Source: Shimia sp. CNT1-13L.2
GTDB taxonomy: Bacteria > Pseudomonadota > Alphaproteobacteria > Rhodobacterales > Rhodobacteraceae
DNA: 64,000 nucleotides
Assembly: GCF_024331145.1 (NCBI RefSeq)
Contig: NZ_JANDJO010000005.1
Coordinates: 110,709 to 174,708 of the forward strand
Reading direction: 5' to 3'
Within the stretch, counting starts at the first letter, position 1. Each line of letters starts with the position of its first letter. Of the stretch, positions 45,008 through 54,101 are shown in pieces. Both the position numbers and the translations under genes were made by a program. Below the pieces are notes generated by a model that had not been told where the DNA came from, searched no databases, and was given only the letters and a program-made list of their open reading frames with translations.

Positions 45008-45802
45008 TCAGGCAGGAACGCGGGTAAGCGTCTGGATCTCGGTCGATGTGTAGGCTTCGTTAAAGCTGTCATCCGCACCGTAGATGTCGCGCGCCACACC
45101 GGTTGTCAGTTGCTCCGGCGTACCGTCAAAGACGATGCGGCCGTCGCGCATACCGATCACGCGGTCACAATAGCGGCGCGCGGTATCCAGTGTGTGCAGG
45201 TTGGCAATGACCATGCGGCCATCTTCTTCGTGAATTTGGCGCAACGATTGCATCACCACCTGCGCATTCATCGGATCAAGCGAGGCAATCGGCTCGTCCG
45301 CGAGGATGATACGCGGGTCCTGCATCAGCGCACGGGCAATCGCCACTCGCTGCTGCTGGCCACCCGAAAGCGCCTCAGCGCGTTTGGGGCCATGCTCGGC
45401 AATGCCAAGACGGTCAAGAATATCAATCGCGCGGTGGATGTCTTCGTTCGGATAAAGGTTGAACATCGTCGCCAGCGTCGAACGGCGGTTCAACGTGCCG
45501 TGCAAAACGTTCGAAACCACGTCCATGCGAGGCACTAGGTTAAACTGCTGGAAGATCATCGCGCATTCAGACTGCCAGCGGCGCTTCTCTGCACCTTTCA
45601 GCCCGGTCACATCACGGCCTTCAAACTCGATCTTGCCAGAGGTCGCATCGCTCAGACGGTTCAGCATGCGTAGCAGGGTCGACTTGCCTGCCCCCGAACG
45701 CCCGATGATGCCGATCATGGCGGATTTCTGGACGTCGATGTTTGCCGCATCAACAGCCGTGTTTGGACCGAATTTCTTGGTCAGGTTCGTTATTTGAAGC
45801 AC
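45008..45802 (-). CDS. phnC: Phosphonate ABC transporter ATP-binding protein
   Basis: 264 aa ATPase: Walker [10 protein letters not shown], signature [15 protein letters not shown], Walker [15 protein letters not shown]. Length and the [20 protein letters not shown] block are PhnC-specific. First gene of phnCDE1E2-transferase. A Pho-box-like repeat lies 66 bases upstream. Confidence 0.95.
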   Translation of the reverse strand: MLQITNLTKKFGPNTAVDAANIDVQKSAMIGIIGRSGAGKSTLLRMLNRLSDATSGKIEFEGRDVTGLKGAEKRRWQSECAMIFQQFNLVPRMDVVSNVLHGTLNRRSTLATMFNLYPNEDIHRAIDILDRLGIAEHGPKRAEALSGGQQQRVAIARALMQDPRIILADEPIASLDPMNAQVVMQSLRQIHEEDGRMVIANLHTLDTARRYCDRVIGMRDGRIVFDGTPEQLTTGVARDIYGADDSFNEAYTSTEIQTLTRVPA

Positions 45803-45867
45803 AGTATTCCCCCGGCACAGTCAGCCGTTGGGATAGGCGCCATCTGATAAAGACTCTTGTCAGTTCA

Positions 45868-45884
45868 ATGAATGTTTTGTGACC
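45868..45884 (-). promoter_or_regulatory. Pho-box-like repeat upstream of phnC
   Basis: Minus strand GGTCACAAAACATTCAT: two TCA-centred half-sites exactly 11 bases apart separated by an A-run, the layout of the PhoB Pho box (CTGTCAT-N4-CTGTCAT). The first half is degenerate. Phosphate-starvation control of phn transport would be expected. Confidence 0.4.
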
Positions 45885-45940
45885 AGCACCCACGTCTAGC
45901 CCAGTCTCGACCTGCCGAATACGCCCCCCGACAAACGAAA

Positions 45941-45969
45941 GGCACCGGCCGAAAAAGACGGCCGGTGCC
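45941..45969 (-). terminator. Terminator after the RTX-repeat gene
   Basis: Stem GGCACCGGC (45941-45949) / GCCGGTGCC (45961-45969), followed on the minus strand by TTTCGTTTGT. It lies 43 bases past the stop of the minus-strand gene at 46012. Confidence 0.8.
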
Positions 45970-46011
45970 CTTAATCTTAATGCGCATACCGCTTGTCGCG
46001 GCCTGCGGTTC

Positions 46012-48009
46012 CTAGAACAGGAAGCTGTCCTCGGTCAGATCGGTAAGGTTGCCAGCCAGAGTGACATCAATGCTGTCACCCTGCGCACCATACTCAACCG
46101 TATAGTTATCCGAACCGTTGTCGGTGATGGTCAGGTCCGCAAAGCTAAGCCCGGTTGCGCTCAGATCGATGCGGTCCTTTCGCGTCAGGTCAAGGATCAC
46201 GTCGTCACCAGCCCCCAGATCGAACACAAAGACGTCCTTGCCGATGAAACCCTTCATCACATCGTCGCCGGTACCACCAATCAGGCGATCCTTGCCGACG
46301 CCACCGCCAAGGGTATCGTCACCCGCACCGCCGCGAATGGTGTCATGTCCCCAGAAGCCACGCAGGTTGTCATCTCCCGCCCGGCCGCTGATGTCATCAT
46401 GACCAAAGCCCGCGCGCACAAAGTCGTCACCGCTGCCGGCCACAACAGTATCGTGTCCGAACCCTGCAAGAATTTCGTCAGCACCAATACCGCCTTTGAT
46501 CATCTCGCCCGCGTTGGTGCCCAGGATTTGCTGACCGAACTGCAGATCAAATACCGCGGTGGTGCCCGAAACCTCATAGGACACCGCGATCTGCGCCACA
46601 CCGGTCGCGCTCTCGCTGGCGGGAATGAAATCGATGACTTCGGGGCTGACGTTCCCGTTGCCCTGGCCCTCGATGTAGGTCAGAAACGAGGCATTCGCCG
46701 GATCGGTGATGTCGTAGATCATGATGCCGCTGTCGCGCTCGAGGCCGATAAAGGCAAGGGTGACACCCTCGACTTCACCCACCGCGATGGCTTCCGGCTC
46801 GGGGCCCTTGTTGTCGGAACGGTTCTCGTCAACGGTGCCTGCGTCATCCGACGGATAATCGTCGTTGTTGAACGCGTTTGCCGGACGATTGGCGGCGATC
46901 CACTGTTCGAAATCATCGCCTGAGTCAAAGACGACATTGCCGTCCGCGTCATAGATGGTGAACGAACGCGACCCGTAGGAATGCAGAACGTCGATGTCGC
47001 CATCATTGTCGGTGTCACCATCGATGATCGACACGTTCAGACGCTCCAGGCCGGTGGTGTCCACCGAAGCATCAATCGACACACCCGCAACATCGCCGTC
47101 CAGGATATCCTTGACGCGGGCCGCATCGCCACCTTCGTCAAAATCACCGCGATCATCGCCTTCGTTGGCCGTCAGGAAATAGGTCTTGCCCCCGATCTCC
47201 GCCGTCGCGAGGGCGTCGGGCATGCGCAGGCCAAGGGTGTTCACAACCTTGATGTCGATCGCGTCATCCTTGTCATTGGCATCCATACCGAACCCCTCAA
47301 CCGAGTGATCCACGGTGCCGAGCGGCAGGATCTCGTCCCACTGCATGGTGGTAAGATCAAACACGGCAACGGCATTGGCCTCCTGCAAGGTCACGTACAG
47401 CTTGCCGTTGTCGCCCTCGGCAATGTACTCCGGCTCAAAATCGGTCGACGGCAGCTTGCCCGGGAAGATGCGCACACCGGCAGCTTCCAGCGCAGCAACC
47501 TGGGTGTCGAAGGCGGAAAAATCAAAGGTCTGAACCTGCTTGGTCGCCACGTCGATGATCGAGATCGAACCGGCGGGATCAACACTGTCGGTCGGCTCAC
47601 CTTCATTGGCGACAAAAATCTTGGTGCCATCTTTCGAAAAGGTCACCATGTCCGGCAGGTTGCCGGCTTCCACGGTACCATTCGGCGTGCCGTCCAGCGC
47701 AAACAGGGCGACCACACCATTGTCAAAGCTTGCGATGTCACGCTCAACGGCAACCGCAACCCCAGCCGCCGAAGCTGCAACCGAGTTAATGCCATCAAAG
47801 CCCGGGATGGTCGACAGGTCGATCGAGCTGATCAGAACGCCGGTCGTCGCGTTGATGATGTCGACACGGTCCTGTTCGCCGTTGGTCACATAAAGCTTGC
47901 CGTCATGGAACGACACGACTTCCGAGCCGCCTTCGCCTGCGCCGCTGTCAAAAGTCACGGCCTCCTCGAAGCCAAGGGTATTCAGCCGTGTTGTCGTGAG
48001 AGGTGTCAT
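46012..48009 (-). CDS. Secreted choice-of-anchor I beta-propeller protein with RTX calcium-binding repeats
   Basis: 665 aa. Residues ~10-490 form the choice-of-anchor I domain, a beta-propeller-like fold often annotated as alkaline phosphatase: KLYVTNGEQDRVDIINATTG, FVANEGEPT, YFLTANEGDDRGDF, GPEPEAIAVGEVEG. From about residue 500 come seven to nine RTX nonapeptides (GGAGDDTLGGGVGKDRLIGG) and a C-terminal VFDLGAGDDVILD / DLTEDSFLF segment. RTX repeats with such a tail mark type I secretion through an ABC exporter, with no N-terminal signal peptide. No exporter gene is adjacent. Enzymatic activity is uncertain; the neighbouring phn genes hint at, but do not prove, a phosphorus link. Confidence 0.82.
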   Translation of the reverse strand: MTPLTTTRLNTLGFEEAVTFDSGAGEGGSEVVSFHDGKLYVTNGEQDRVDIINATTGVLISSIDLSTIPGFDGINSVAASAAGVAVAVERDIASFDNGVVALFALDGTPNGTVEAGNLPDMVTFSKDGTKIFVANEGEPTDSVDPAGSISIIDVATKQVQTFDFSAFDTQVAALEAAGVRIFPGKLPSTDFEPEYIAEGDNGKLYVTLQEANAVAVFDLTTMQWDEILPLGTVDHSVEGFGMDANDKDDAIDIKVVNTLGLRMPDALATAEIGGKTYFLTANEGDDRGDFDEGGDAARVKDILDGDVAGVSIDASVDTTGLERLNVSIIDGDTDNDGDIDVLHSYGSRSFTIYDADGNVVFDSGDDFEQWIAANRPANAFNNDDYPSDDAGTVDENRSDNKGPEPEAIAVGEVEGVTLAFIGLERDSGIMIYDITDPANASFLTYIEGQGNGNVSPEVIDFIPASESATGVAQIAVSYEVSGTTAVFDLQFGQQILGTNAGEMIKGGIGADEILAGFGHDTVVAGSGDDFVRAGFGHDDISGRAGDDNLRGFWGHDTIRGGAGDDTLGGGVGKDRLIGGTGDDVMKGFIGKDVFVFDLGAGDDVILDLTRKDRIDLSATGLSFADLTITDNGSDNYTVEYGAQGDSIDVTLAGNLTDLTEDSFLF

Positions 48010-48363
48010 GTCAAATCATCCTTGTTCAGTTTTTTTGCGCTCACACGGGACAGCCCCGGACGAGCAAAGGCGCAAAGCCCCCCTCCGAACGGAGAAAGGC
48101 GGTTTTCGTGTCAGCCATGAGATGAGGCATTGGGATCACGCCGCGAAAGCGTGATGCTGGCCCGCCGAAGGGTATGAAAACGCAGGGAGATCACGCACAG
48201 TTTCCGCAACAACAGGTCCAACTCTAGAAATTCCGAAGCAGGCCTAGTCGCAAAATGAAACGTCCAACTGAACATTTTGAAACAGAAATATGAATAATGG
48301 GGCCTGCTCCACAAAGGACGGGTCCATCACGTCTGAACAGTGTCGAAACTGCCTTAAAAGGGG
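48010..48363. other. Intergenic region upstream of the RTX gene
   Basis: 354 bases between two minus-strand genes. It holds the RTX gene promoter. A 7-bp hairpin ATCACGC / GCGTGAT (48135-48155) without T-tract is the only structure seen; no gene, repeat or RNA was recognised. Confidence 0.5.
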
Positions 48364-49305
48364 TCAGGTCTCGTCTTTTGGCAGGGGCAGACCGGGAAAA
48401 CCCCAGTCGTCTACAACGCTGCGGCAGTGTTCGACAAAGGTCTGCACCGTCAGCACATTGGTCGCCCCTTCCGGCACCACCAGCCCCATGCGCAACCGCC
48501 GGACGCTCCCGACCAGCGGCACAAACCGCAAACGCCGGCCGTCGGGGGACTGGTCAATCTGCGGCCGAAGGTTGGCAATCGCATAGCCAAACCCGTTCGC
48601 CACAAGACTGCGCAAAACCGCCATGTCCCGCGTCCGCTCGGCGATATTCGGCTTCACACCGATTTTCGTAAAGAACGACAGAAAGTATTCGCTACTATGC
48701 GGCAGGTCCAAAAGCACCATCGGGTGTTTCTGCAATTCCTCGACCGAGACCACCGCCTCGCCCGCAAGAGGATGCTCCTCGTCCAGCATGGCAAAGGGCG
48801 GCAACTCCCGCAGGGGAATGAACTCAAGATCGGCGGGAATATCAAGATCGTAACTGATCGCAACGTCGATCTCCGCCCGCCGCAGCTTTTCGAAAATCTC
48901 CAGCTGATGCAGCTCGTACTGCGATACGCGCACGTCCGGATAGTTGGTCTCGAACAGCCGCCGCATTGCGGGCAAAACGACCTGCGCAAAGGTCAGCAGA
49001 CAGCCAATCGCCAAAGGCCCGCGCACGCTCCCGGAAATATCCCCCGCAAGGTGGTTCAGCGCATCCGCCTCGGCCAACACCTTCTTGGCCTGCTCCATGA
49101 ACCGCTTGCCCGCCTGCGTAAGCGACAGCCCATGCGCATGCTTGCGCACGAACAGCGGCAGGCCGAACTCGTCCTCCAACTGCGCAACGGCGGTCGAAAT
49201 CGAAGGCGAAGACACATTCACCCTGTCCGAGGCCTGGGCAATAGACCCGGCCTCACCCACAGCGATGAAATATTCCAGTTGTCGAAGAGTGAAACGCGTT
49301 GCCAT
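48364..49305 (-). CDS. LysR-family transcriptional regulator
   Basis: 313 aa from ATG 49305 (MATRFTLRQLEYFIAVGEAG); the frame is open to 49431 but this is the LysR N-terminus. HTH segment SIAQASDRVNVSSPSISTAV, then an effector-binding domain from about residue 95. It lies 83 bases after the second Rieske gene on the same strand, at the end of a possible three-gene unit, and probably controls it. Ligand unknown. Confidence 0.88.
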   Translation of the reverse strand: MATRFTLRQLEYFIAVGEAGSIAQASDRVNVSSPSISTAVAQLEDEFGLPLFVRKHAHGLSLTQAGKRFMEQAKKVLAEADALNHLAGDISGSVRGPLAIGCLLTFAQVVLPAMRRLFETNYPDVRVSQYELHQLEIFEKLRRAEIDVAISYDLDIPADLEFIPLRELPPFAMLDEEHPLAGEAVVSVEELQKHPMVLLDLPHSSEYFLSFFTKIGVKPNIAERTRDMAVLRSLVANGFGYAIANLRPQIDQSPDGRRLRFVPLVGSVRRLRMGLVVPEGATNVLTVQTFVEHCRSVVDDWGFPGLPLPKDET

Positions 49306-49388
49306 CCAACGACTATTCACCGCCGTTGAAACAGGTTCAAGCCCGATACGACCGGACCGATGTCGCGAACCGACATCGGCCCAACGCA

Positions 49389-50498
49389 TTATTCCGCCGC
49401 CATCTCCTGACGGTCCTGCGCCGCCAGCCACAGCTGGAAGTCGCGGATCGTGCCTTCATAGTCATCCCCCGCCAAAGGCCCTTCCAGCGCATGGGCCGAC
49501 GACAGGGCAACCTGCATCTTCTCGAGCTTCTCGCGGTCCTCGCGGTTCACCTCTTCCCACAGGCCAATGCGCTGCTGGATGGTCTCGTCGTCCAGATCAT
49601 CGCCATAGACCGACATCGTCCATTTCACACGGATTTCACCGGCGCTCAGCGGGAAAATCGAAATCGACACAAGAAGACTCGCGGCCTGGCTGGCCACCTG
49701 GCACGGGAACTTTGAAAACAGCGTAGACCGTTCCCGTTCTTCCTTGCTCAGGTTCGGCGCCCCAAGCCCACGCGAGGGAATGTCCTGCGGATAGTTTGCA
49801 GCATAAGACGTATACCCCTCACCGGTGATCAGCTTGCGCGCCAATCCGGTGGGCGTATAGCCATGCAGGGTCTGCGGATGCACGACCGAAAGGTGATAGC
49901 CTTCCATGAAGTTCTCAACCAGACACTTCCAGTTGGTCTGCCAGTTTTCCTCCGCAACATGGACCAGCCGCAGCTTTTCGCTCTCGTAAGGCTCCAAAAG
50001 CGCATCAAGTTCCGGATGTTCGAACGGGGCCGCGTCCACATCGAGGTTCACATAGATGAACCCTTTCCAAAGCTGCACATTGTGCCCATGCAGGCGGCAG
50101 TTCTTGGCGTCAAAGCCGGCATTCTCCATGCGCGCAGCCCGCAGCAAGTCGCCATTTAGGCCATAGGCCCAGGCATGATAGGAACACACAAAGCGTTTCA
50201 CCTTGCCGCGCCCCTCGGCAAGCGGCATCCCGCGGTGACGGCACACATTGGCCAGCACGCGAATATCACCGTCATCGCCGCGCACAACGATCAGCGGCTC
50301 ATTCAGCAATTGTACGGTAAAGAAATCACCCGCTTCGGGGATTTCATCTTCGCGCCCCAGGCAATGCCAGCCCCGACGCAGCACGCCGGCGGCCTCGTGT
50401 TCGAACTGCGCCTGCGACGTATAGAACGCCCCCGGCATACACATCGGACGATCCGCGGGCAGCGCCGCCAACTCCTGCAATTTCTGACGCATGTCCAT
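49389..50498 (-). CDS. Rieske non-haem iron oxygenase, alpha subunit (CntA/GbcA-like), second in the window
   Basis: 369 aa from ATG 50498, preceded by GGAGGTG. Rieske ligands C86-x-H88 and C105-x2-H108; iron site NFMEGYHLSVVH with H202 and H207. The bridging residue is Glu199 instead of Asp, as in quaternary-amine oxygenases. It is distinct in sequence from the neighbouring enzyme at 50606-51751 and from that at 1428-2567. No ferredoxin or reductase gene is nearby. Substrate unknown; demethylation of a betaine-type compound is inferred. Confidence 0.85.
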   Translation of the reverse strand: MDMRQKLQELAALPADRPMCMPGAFYTSQAQFEHEAAGVLRRGWHCLGREDEIPEAGDFFTVQLLNEPLIVVRGDDGDIRVLANVCRHRGMPLAEGRGKVKRFVCSYHAWAYGLNGDLLRAARMENAGFDAKNCRLHGHNVQLWKGFIYVNLDVDAAPFEHPELDALLEPYESEKLRLVHVAEENWQTNWKCLVENFMEGYHLSVVHPQTLHGYTPTGLARKLITGEGYTSYAANYPQDIPSRGLGAPNLSKEERERSTLFSKFPCQVASQAASLLVSISIFPLSAGEIRVKWTMSVYGDDLDDETIQQRIGLWEEVNREDREKLEKMQVALSSAHALEGPLAGDDYEGTIRDFQLWLAAQDRQEMAAE

Positions 50499-50605
50499 CA
50501 AACACCTCCAAACACGCCATAAGAACAAGCGCCGCGCCAAGCCTTCATGCGCCAGACACGGCCATTGATGTGCGGCCCCTGCCCAAGGGCCGGATGGGGC
50601 CTTGC

Positions 50606-51751
50606 CTAGGCCCGCCCCTCGTCGATCTTTGCAATCAGGTACTGCGCAAAGTCGTAGTTCGGACGCTCCAGATGCGAGAGGTGCCCCGGCTCGGCAAGCC
50701 GCGAACTCAGCCCCTTGAACACCTTCTCCGTGCACCCGCGATCCTCGACATTCACATCGTCCAGAAGCGCCTTCAGGTCGGCAAAGTTCTGGTCAAGGTC
50801 GGCATCGTCGGCAAAGTCATTCGACATCCCGCCACCAAAGCGGATGTGCACCTGCCCCGGCCCTTTCGGATGCAGGCTCAGATACCAGAAATACCCGGGC
50901 GTCAGCGTGATCAGCAGCGAAGGATAGATCGCCAGCAGGAACGTCGTGCGCCGCTCGTCCCCTTCAAGCCGGGTGTTGTCAGGGTGCGCCATGGCAATCC
51001 TGAGCGACTCTTCCTTGAGGATCGTATGATAGTTGAACGCCGGCAGGCCCGGCGGACAGATCATGTCTTCCAGCTTCGACAACCCGCCGATGGTGCCCGC
51101 GTGGCAAACCGGCAGGTGATAGCTCTCCATGAAGTTCTCGGCCAACACCTTCCAGTTGGTGTCCCAGACATGCTCTTCATAGAAAGCCTCGGTATAGTTG
51201 GCCATGTCATAGCCACCGATCAGCTCTTCAACCTGCGAGAGCACCTCGGTCACCGGCTTGGCATCCGCGTTAAGCGTCACGAACACCCACCCCAGCCATT
51301 CTTCGCAACGCACCTTCGGCAGCGAATAGGCTTCCTTGCAGAACCCCTCGTTCAGCGTCATCGCCGGGGCGCCGCGCAACGTGCCGTCAAGGTTGTAGGT
51401 CCAGGCATGGTAGGGACAGACAATCGCCCGCGTGTTGCCGCGTCCGTGCAAAAGGGTCGACATGCGGTGCATACAGACATTCGAAACCGCCCGAAGTGTG
51501 CCATCCCGATCCCGGATCACGGCAATCGGTTGTCCCGCCAGTTCCGCACTCACATAGTCGCCCGGATTGGCCAGCGCACTGGCGCGACCAATACAGTACC
51601 ACTCCTTGGCAAAGATCTGATTCAATTCCTCCTGAAGGAACTCATCCGAAGTGTATACCTCCGGCGGCATCGCCCGCGCCTGTTCGAACGGCACGCTCGT
51701 ATTGGCCCGCAGGGCATCTACGGCAGACATCTCCACACCGTCTTTTGCCAT
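50606..51751 (-). CDS. Rieske non-haem iron oxygenase, alpha subunit (CntA/GbcA-like), third in the window
   Basis: 381 aa, ATG 51751 with a strong AAGGAGGAAACC. Rieske ligands C93-x-H95 and C112-x2-H115; iron site NFMESYHLPVCH with H212 and H217; bridging Glu209. First gene of the minus-strand trio with the other Rieske enzyme (107-base gap) and the LysR gene. The two oxygenases could act on successive N-methyl groups or on different substrates. No partner reductase visible. Confidence 0.85.
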   Translation of the reverse strand: MAKDGVEMSAVDALRANTSVPFEQARAMPPEVYTSDEFLQEELNQIFAKEWYCIGRASALANPGDYVSAELAGQPIAVIRDRDGTLRAVSNVCMHRMSTLLHGRGNTRAIVCPYHAWTYNLDGTLRGAPAMTLNEGFCKEAYSLPKVRCEEWLGWVFVTLNADAKPVTEVLSQVEELIGGYDMANYTEAFYEEHVWDTNWKVLAENFMESYHLPVCHAGTIGGLSKLEDMICPPGLPAFNYHTILKEESLRIAMAHPDNTRLEGDERRTTFLLAIYPSLLITLTPGYFWYLSLHPKGPGQVHIRFGGGMSNDFADDADLDQNFADLKALLDDVNVEDRGCTEKVFKGLSSRLAEPGHLSHLERPNYDFAQYLIAKIDEGRA

Positions 51752-52002
51752 GGTTTCCTCCTTTTCCAGGAACCCGCATCTCGCGCGCGGGATACGTCAA
51801 TTTCATCAGGGAGGCAGGAAAGACTCCGGCTTCGGTGAAACCGTCTTTCGCGCATCCATGACAAAAGAATTCCGCCGAATTGACGGTTTGGAAAAGAAGT
51901 CTCTCGTTCAGCCGTGATTAGGCTTCCCCTAAGATCACTCTCAGGATTTCTCAAACATTTGGAAAACTGCACCTTTTTCCGCGCGACTGGATAAACAGCC
52001 CC

Positions 52003-53088
52003 CTAGAGCGCAACCATATGATTGTCCCAGCGAAGGTCTTGGCGACCAAGGTCGACAAACCGATTCTCATCAACACGTGCCACGCGGCCATCCCCGGACG
52101 TCAGGACAAACCCGTTTTCATCGGCCCCAATTCCACAGACATCCGGCATCTCGACGCTGTGCGCCACGCGCATCTCTGCCACATCGATCACCTGCACGAC
52201 ACCACCGCGCGGTGACGAGATCGCCACCTGCGCGCCGTCCTGCGAAAACGTCACGCTCCCGACATAGCCCCGAAGCGCATCTTGCTCCTGTTCGGTAGGC
52301 CAAAGCAGGCGCGGCGCCTCTCCGCGCATGTGAACCCCGAACAAGACCGGCGCCTGCGCCACATCGCCTTGCCACTGCATCCCAAAAGCGACGAACCCAT
52401 CTTCCCGCACCGCCATATGCCGGATCGAATTCTTGTGCATCGCACGCGGCAATTCCACGATCTCTTCAACGCCATCACCGCGCAGATAGGCCAGGTTCGG
52501 CTCCATCATCGGGATGTTCAGCTTGGCACGCCCGCTGTCGGGATGGGTCTCAATACCGCCATTGGCCACCACCAGAACATCCGTTCCCGGCAGGCGTCGG
52601 ATGTCATGCGGCCCCACACCTCCTGACGGCATCTCGTCAACGCGCGCATACCCGAGCGAGCGATCCCAGATGCCAATCACACCCTCTCCGGCCTCATAGT
52701 CGTTTTCCGTGGTGAACAGGAAACGGCCATCCATCGAAAACACGCCATGCCCGTAAAAGTGCCGCCCCTCAGGCGCATCCAGACGATGCAGCACCCGCCC
52801 GCTCACGCAATCCAGGACAAAAGCGAAAACACCCGGTCGACGAGCAAAACCAACCGCTTCCGGCACCTCGGGATGGGCTGCCGCCGCATGGCCGCGCTCG
52901 GGCAAGGGCACCGAAAACACCGGTGTCCCCGACGCCGAAATCCCGAACAGCGCATAGGCCCCATCCGGCCGCTGCGCCGCATTCAGAAACCGCACGCCCC
53001 CCAATCCTGCCCAACCAAAACCCGGTGTCGCCAACGCCAACGCGCCTGCCATGAATCCCCGTCGCGAAACCACCAGCTCAATCCCCAT
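52003..53088 (-). CDS. DUF1513 family Tat-exported beta-propeller protein
   Basis: 361 aa. N-terminal twin-arginine signal VVSRRGFMAGALALATPGFG predicts export in folded form. The rest is a seven-bladed-propeller-like DUF1513 domain, with HFYGHGVFSMDGRFLFTTEN, GGVGPHDIRRLPGTDVLVVA and KNSIRHMAVREDGF. The family is typical of iron-regulated imelysin operons, as here, last in the order imelysin, porin, di-haem oxidoreductase, imelysin, DUF1513. Function unknown. Confidence 0.83.
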   Translation of the reverse strand: MGIELVVSRRGFMAGALALATPGFGWAGLGGVRFLNAAQRPDGAYALFGISASGTPVFSVPLPERGHAAAAHPEVPEAVGFARRPGVFAFVLDCVSGRVLHRLDAPEGRHFYGHGVFSMDGRFLFTTENDYEAGEGVIGIWDRSLGYARVDEMPSGGVGPHDIRRLPGTDVLVVANGGIETHPDSGRAKLNIPMMEPNLAYLRGDGVEEIVELPRAMHKNSIRHMAVREDGFVAFGMQWQGDVAQAPVLFGVHMRGEAPRLLWPTEQEQDALRGYVGSVTFSQDGAQVAISSPRGGVVQVIDVAEMRVAHSVEMPDVCGIGADENGFVLTSGDGRVARVDENRFVDLGRQDLRWDNHMVAL

Positions 53089-54100
53089 CCAGTGCGTTGA
53101 ACCCGGCAGTCACACCAAGGTGCACGCTCAATTCCAGCGCCGCGATTTCGCGCATGTCATCAAGGCTCAGCTTCAGGATTTCCACCTTCAGGCGACCAAC
53201 CGGATCAGACACGCCCTGAAACGCCGGATCATCCAGCCCTGCGCCGTGCTCCTGCACATAGGCAAACCCATCCCGGAGCCGTTGTTGCAGACCCTCGGTC
53301 CCGCCTTCCGACAGGATATCGGCAAGCTCGGCCAGAGACTCGCTCGCCACCAGAACATGCCGCAGGGACCGCTGCGAACGCCAAAGCTCGGCGCGTCTCG
53401 GGCGCGGGCGTTCAAACGTCCCCAAGGGACGACCAAGCCGGGTATCGGCCGTGAACTGAAGCCCGGTTCCAAGCGCCTTGAATACCTCCTGAACCACTTC
53501 GTCCTCGCTGCGGTAAATGTCGTTGCCCGGCACCTTCAGCACATCGGCATAGGCCTGCCAATCGGCATGGATCGCCGTCGCATTCAGCGCGATATTGCGG
53601 GCAATCGCTTGCACAAGATCACAGCGATACTCTGCGTCACCCGCCATCGACACCTTCGGATCAAACAACAGGAACTCAAGCGCGTAGTACCCCTGCGCGG
53701 CGATGGACACCTCGGCAAATCCTTCGGCATCCCGCACCACCGGATCACTCTTCCCAATCAGTTGCATCAACGCCTTGGGCGTCTTGCCCCGCGTATCCGG
53801 CCAGAACGCCAGTGCGAAGGCGCGATTGTCCACCTCGCTCGGACCAAACCGCAAGTGGCTGACGGCAATCCACGCATCAAACGCCGCACCCCACGCGCTG
53901 CGCAGGGCGTCCGAGTCACCCGCACACGCGCCCTCGGCCACATCCTCCAGCGCCACCGCCGTCTCGGCAAGTTCCGCCATGCGGGGCAGGACATGGTCAT
54001 CCACCACCCGCGTCACAAGATCGGTCTTTTCCAAAGCCGACGCGGACACGCCTGCAAACATCATCAAAACAAGGGCAACAACAGCCAGAAGCCGGTTCAT
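53078..54100 (-). CDS. Imelysin-family protein with altered GxHxxE motif
   Basis: 340 aa. Signal peptide MNRLLAVVALVLMMFAGVSA, so periplasmic. Imelysin (peptidase M75/ICMP-like) helical repeats are visible in LRSAWGAAFDAWIAVSHLRF and YRCDLVQAIARNIALNATAI. The family motif GxHxxE reads G137-Y-Y-A-L-E142: the histidine is replaced by Tyr139, while the paralogue at 56794-58050 keeps it. Its stop overlaps the start of the DUF1513 gene. A periplasmic iron-handling role comes from the family; the substitution may change or abolish metal binding. Confidence 0.83.
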   Translation of the reverse strand: MNRLLAVVALVLMMFAGVSASALEKTDLVTRVVDDHVLPRMAELAETAVALEDVAEGACAGDSDALRSAWGAAFDAWIAVSHLRFGPSEVDNRAFALAFWPDTRGKTPKALMQLIGKSDPVVRDAEGFAEVSIAAQGYYALEFLLFDPKVSMAGDAEYRCDLVQAIARNIALNATAIHADWQAYADVLKVPGNDIYRSEDEVVQEVFKALGTGLQFTADTRLGRPLGTFERPRPRRAELWRSQRSLRHVLVASESLAELADILSEGGTEGLQQRLRDGFAYVQEHGAGLDDPAFQGVSDPVGRLKVEILKLSLDDMREIAALELSVHLGVTAGFNALDGD

Positions 54101-54101
54101 C

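Noticed and set aside
46250-46520. Short DNA repeats resembling a CRISPR-like array
   Set aside because: These encode the RTX glycine-aspartate nonapeptides of the minus-strand protein and are not spaced direct repeats.
50575-50605. Terminator after the third Rieske gene
   Set aside because: A GGCCCC/GGGGCC dyad exists but is long-looped and has no T-tract.
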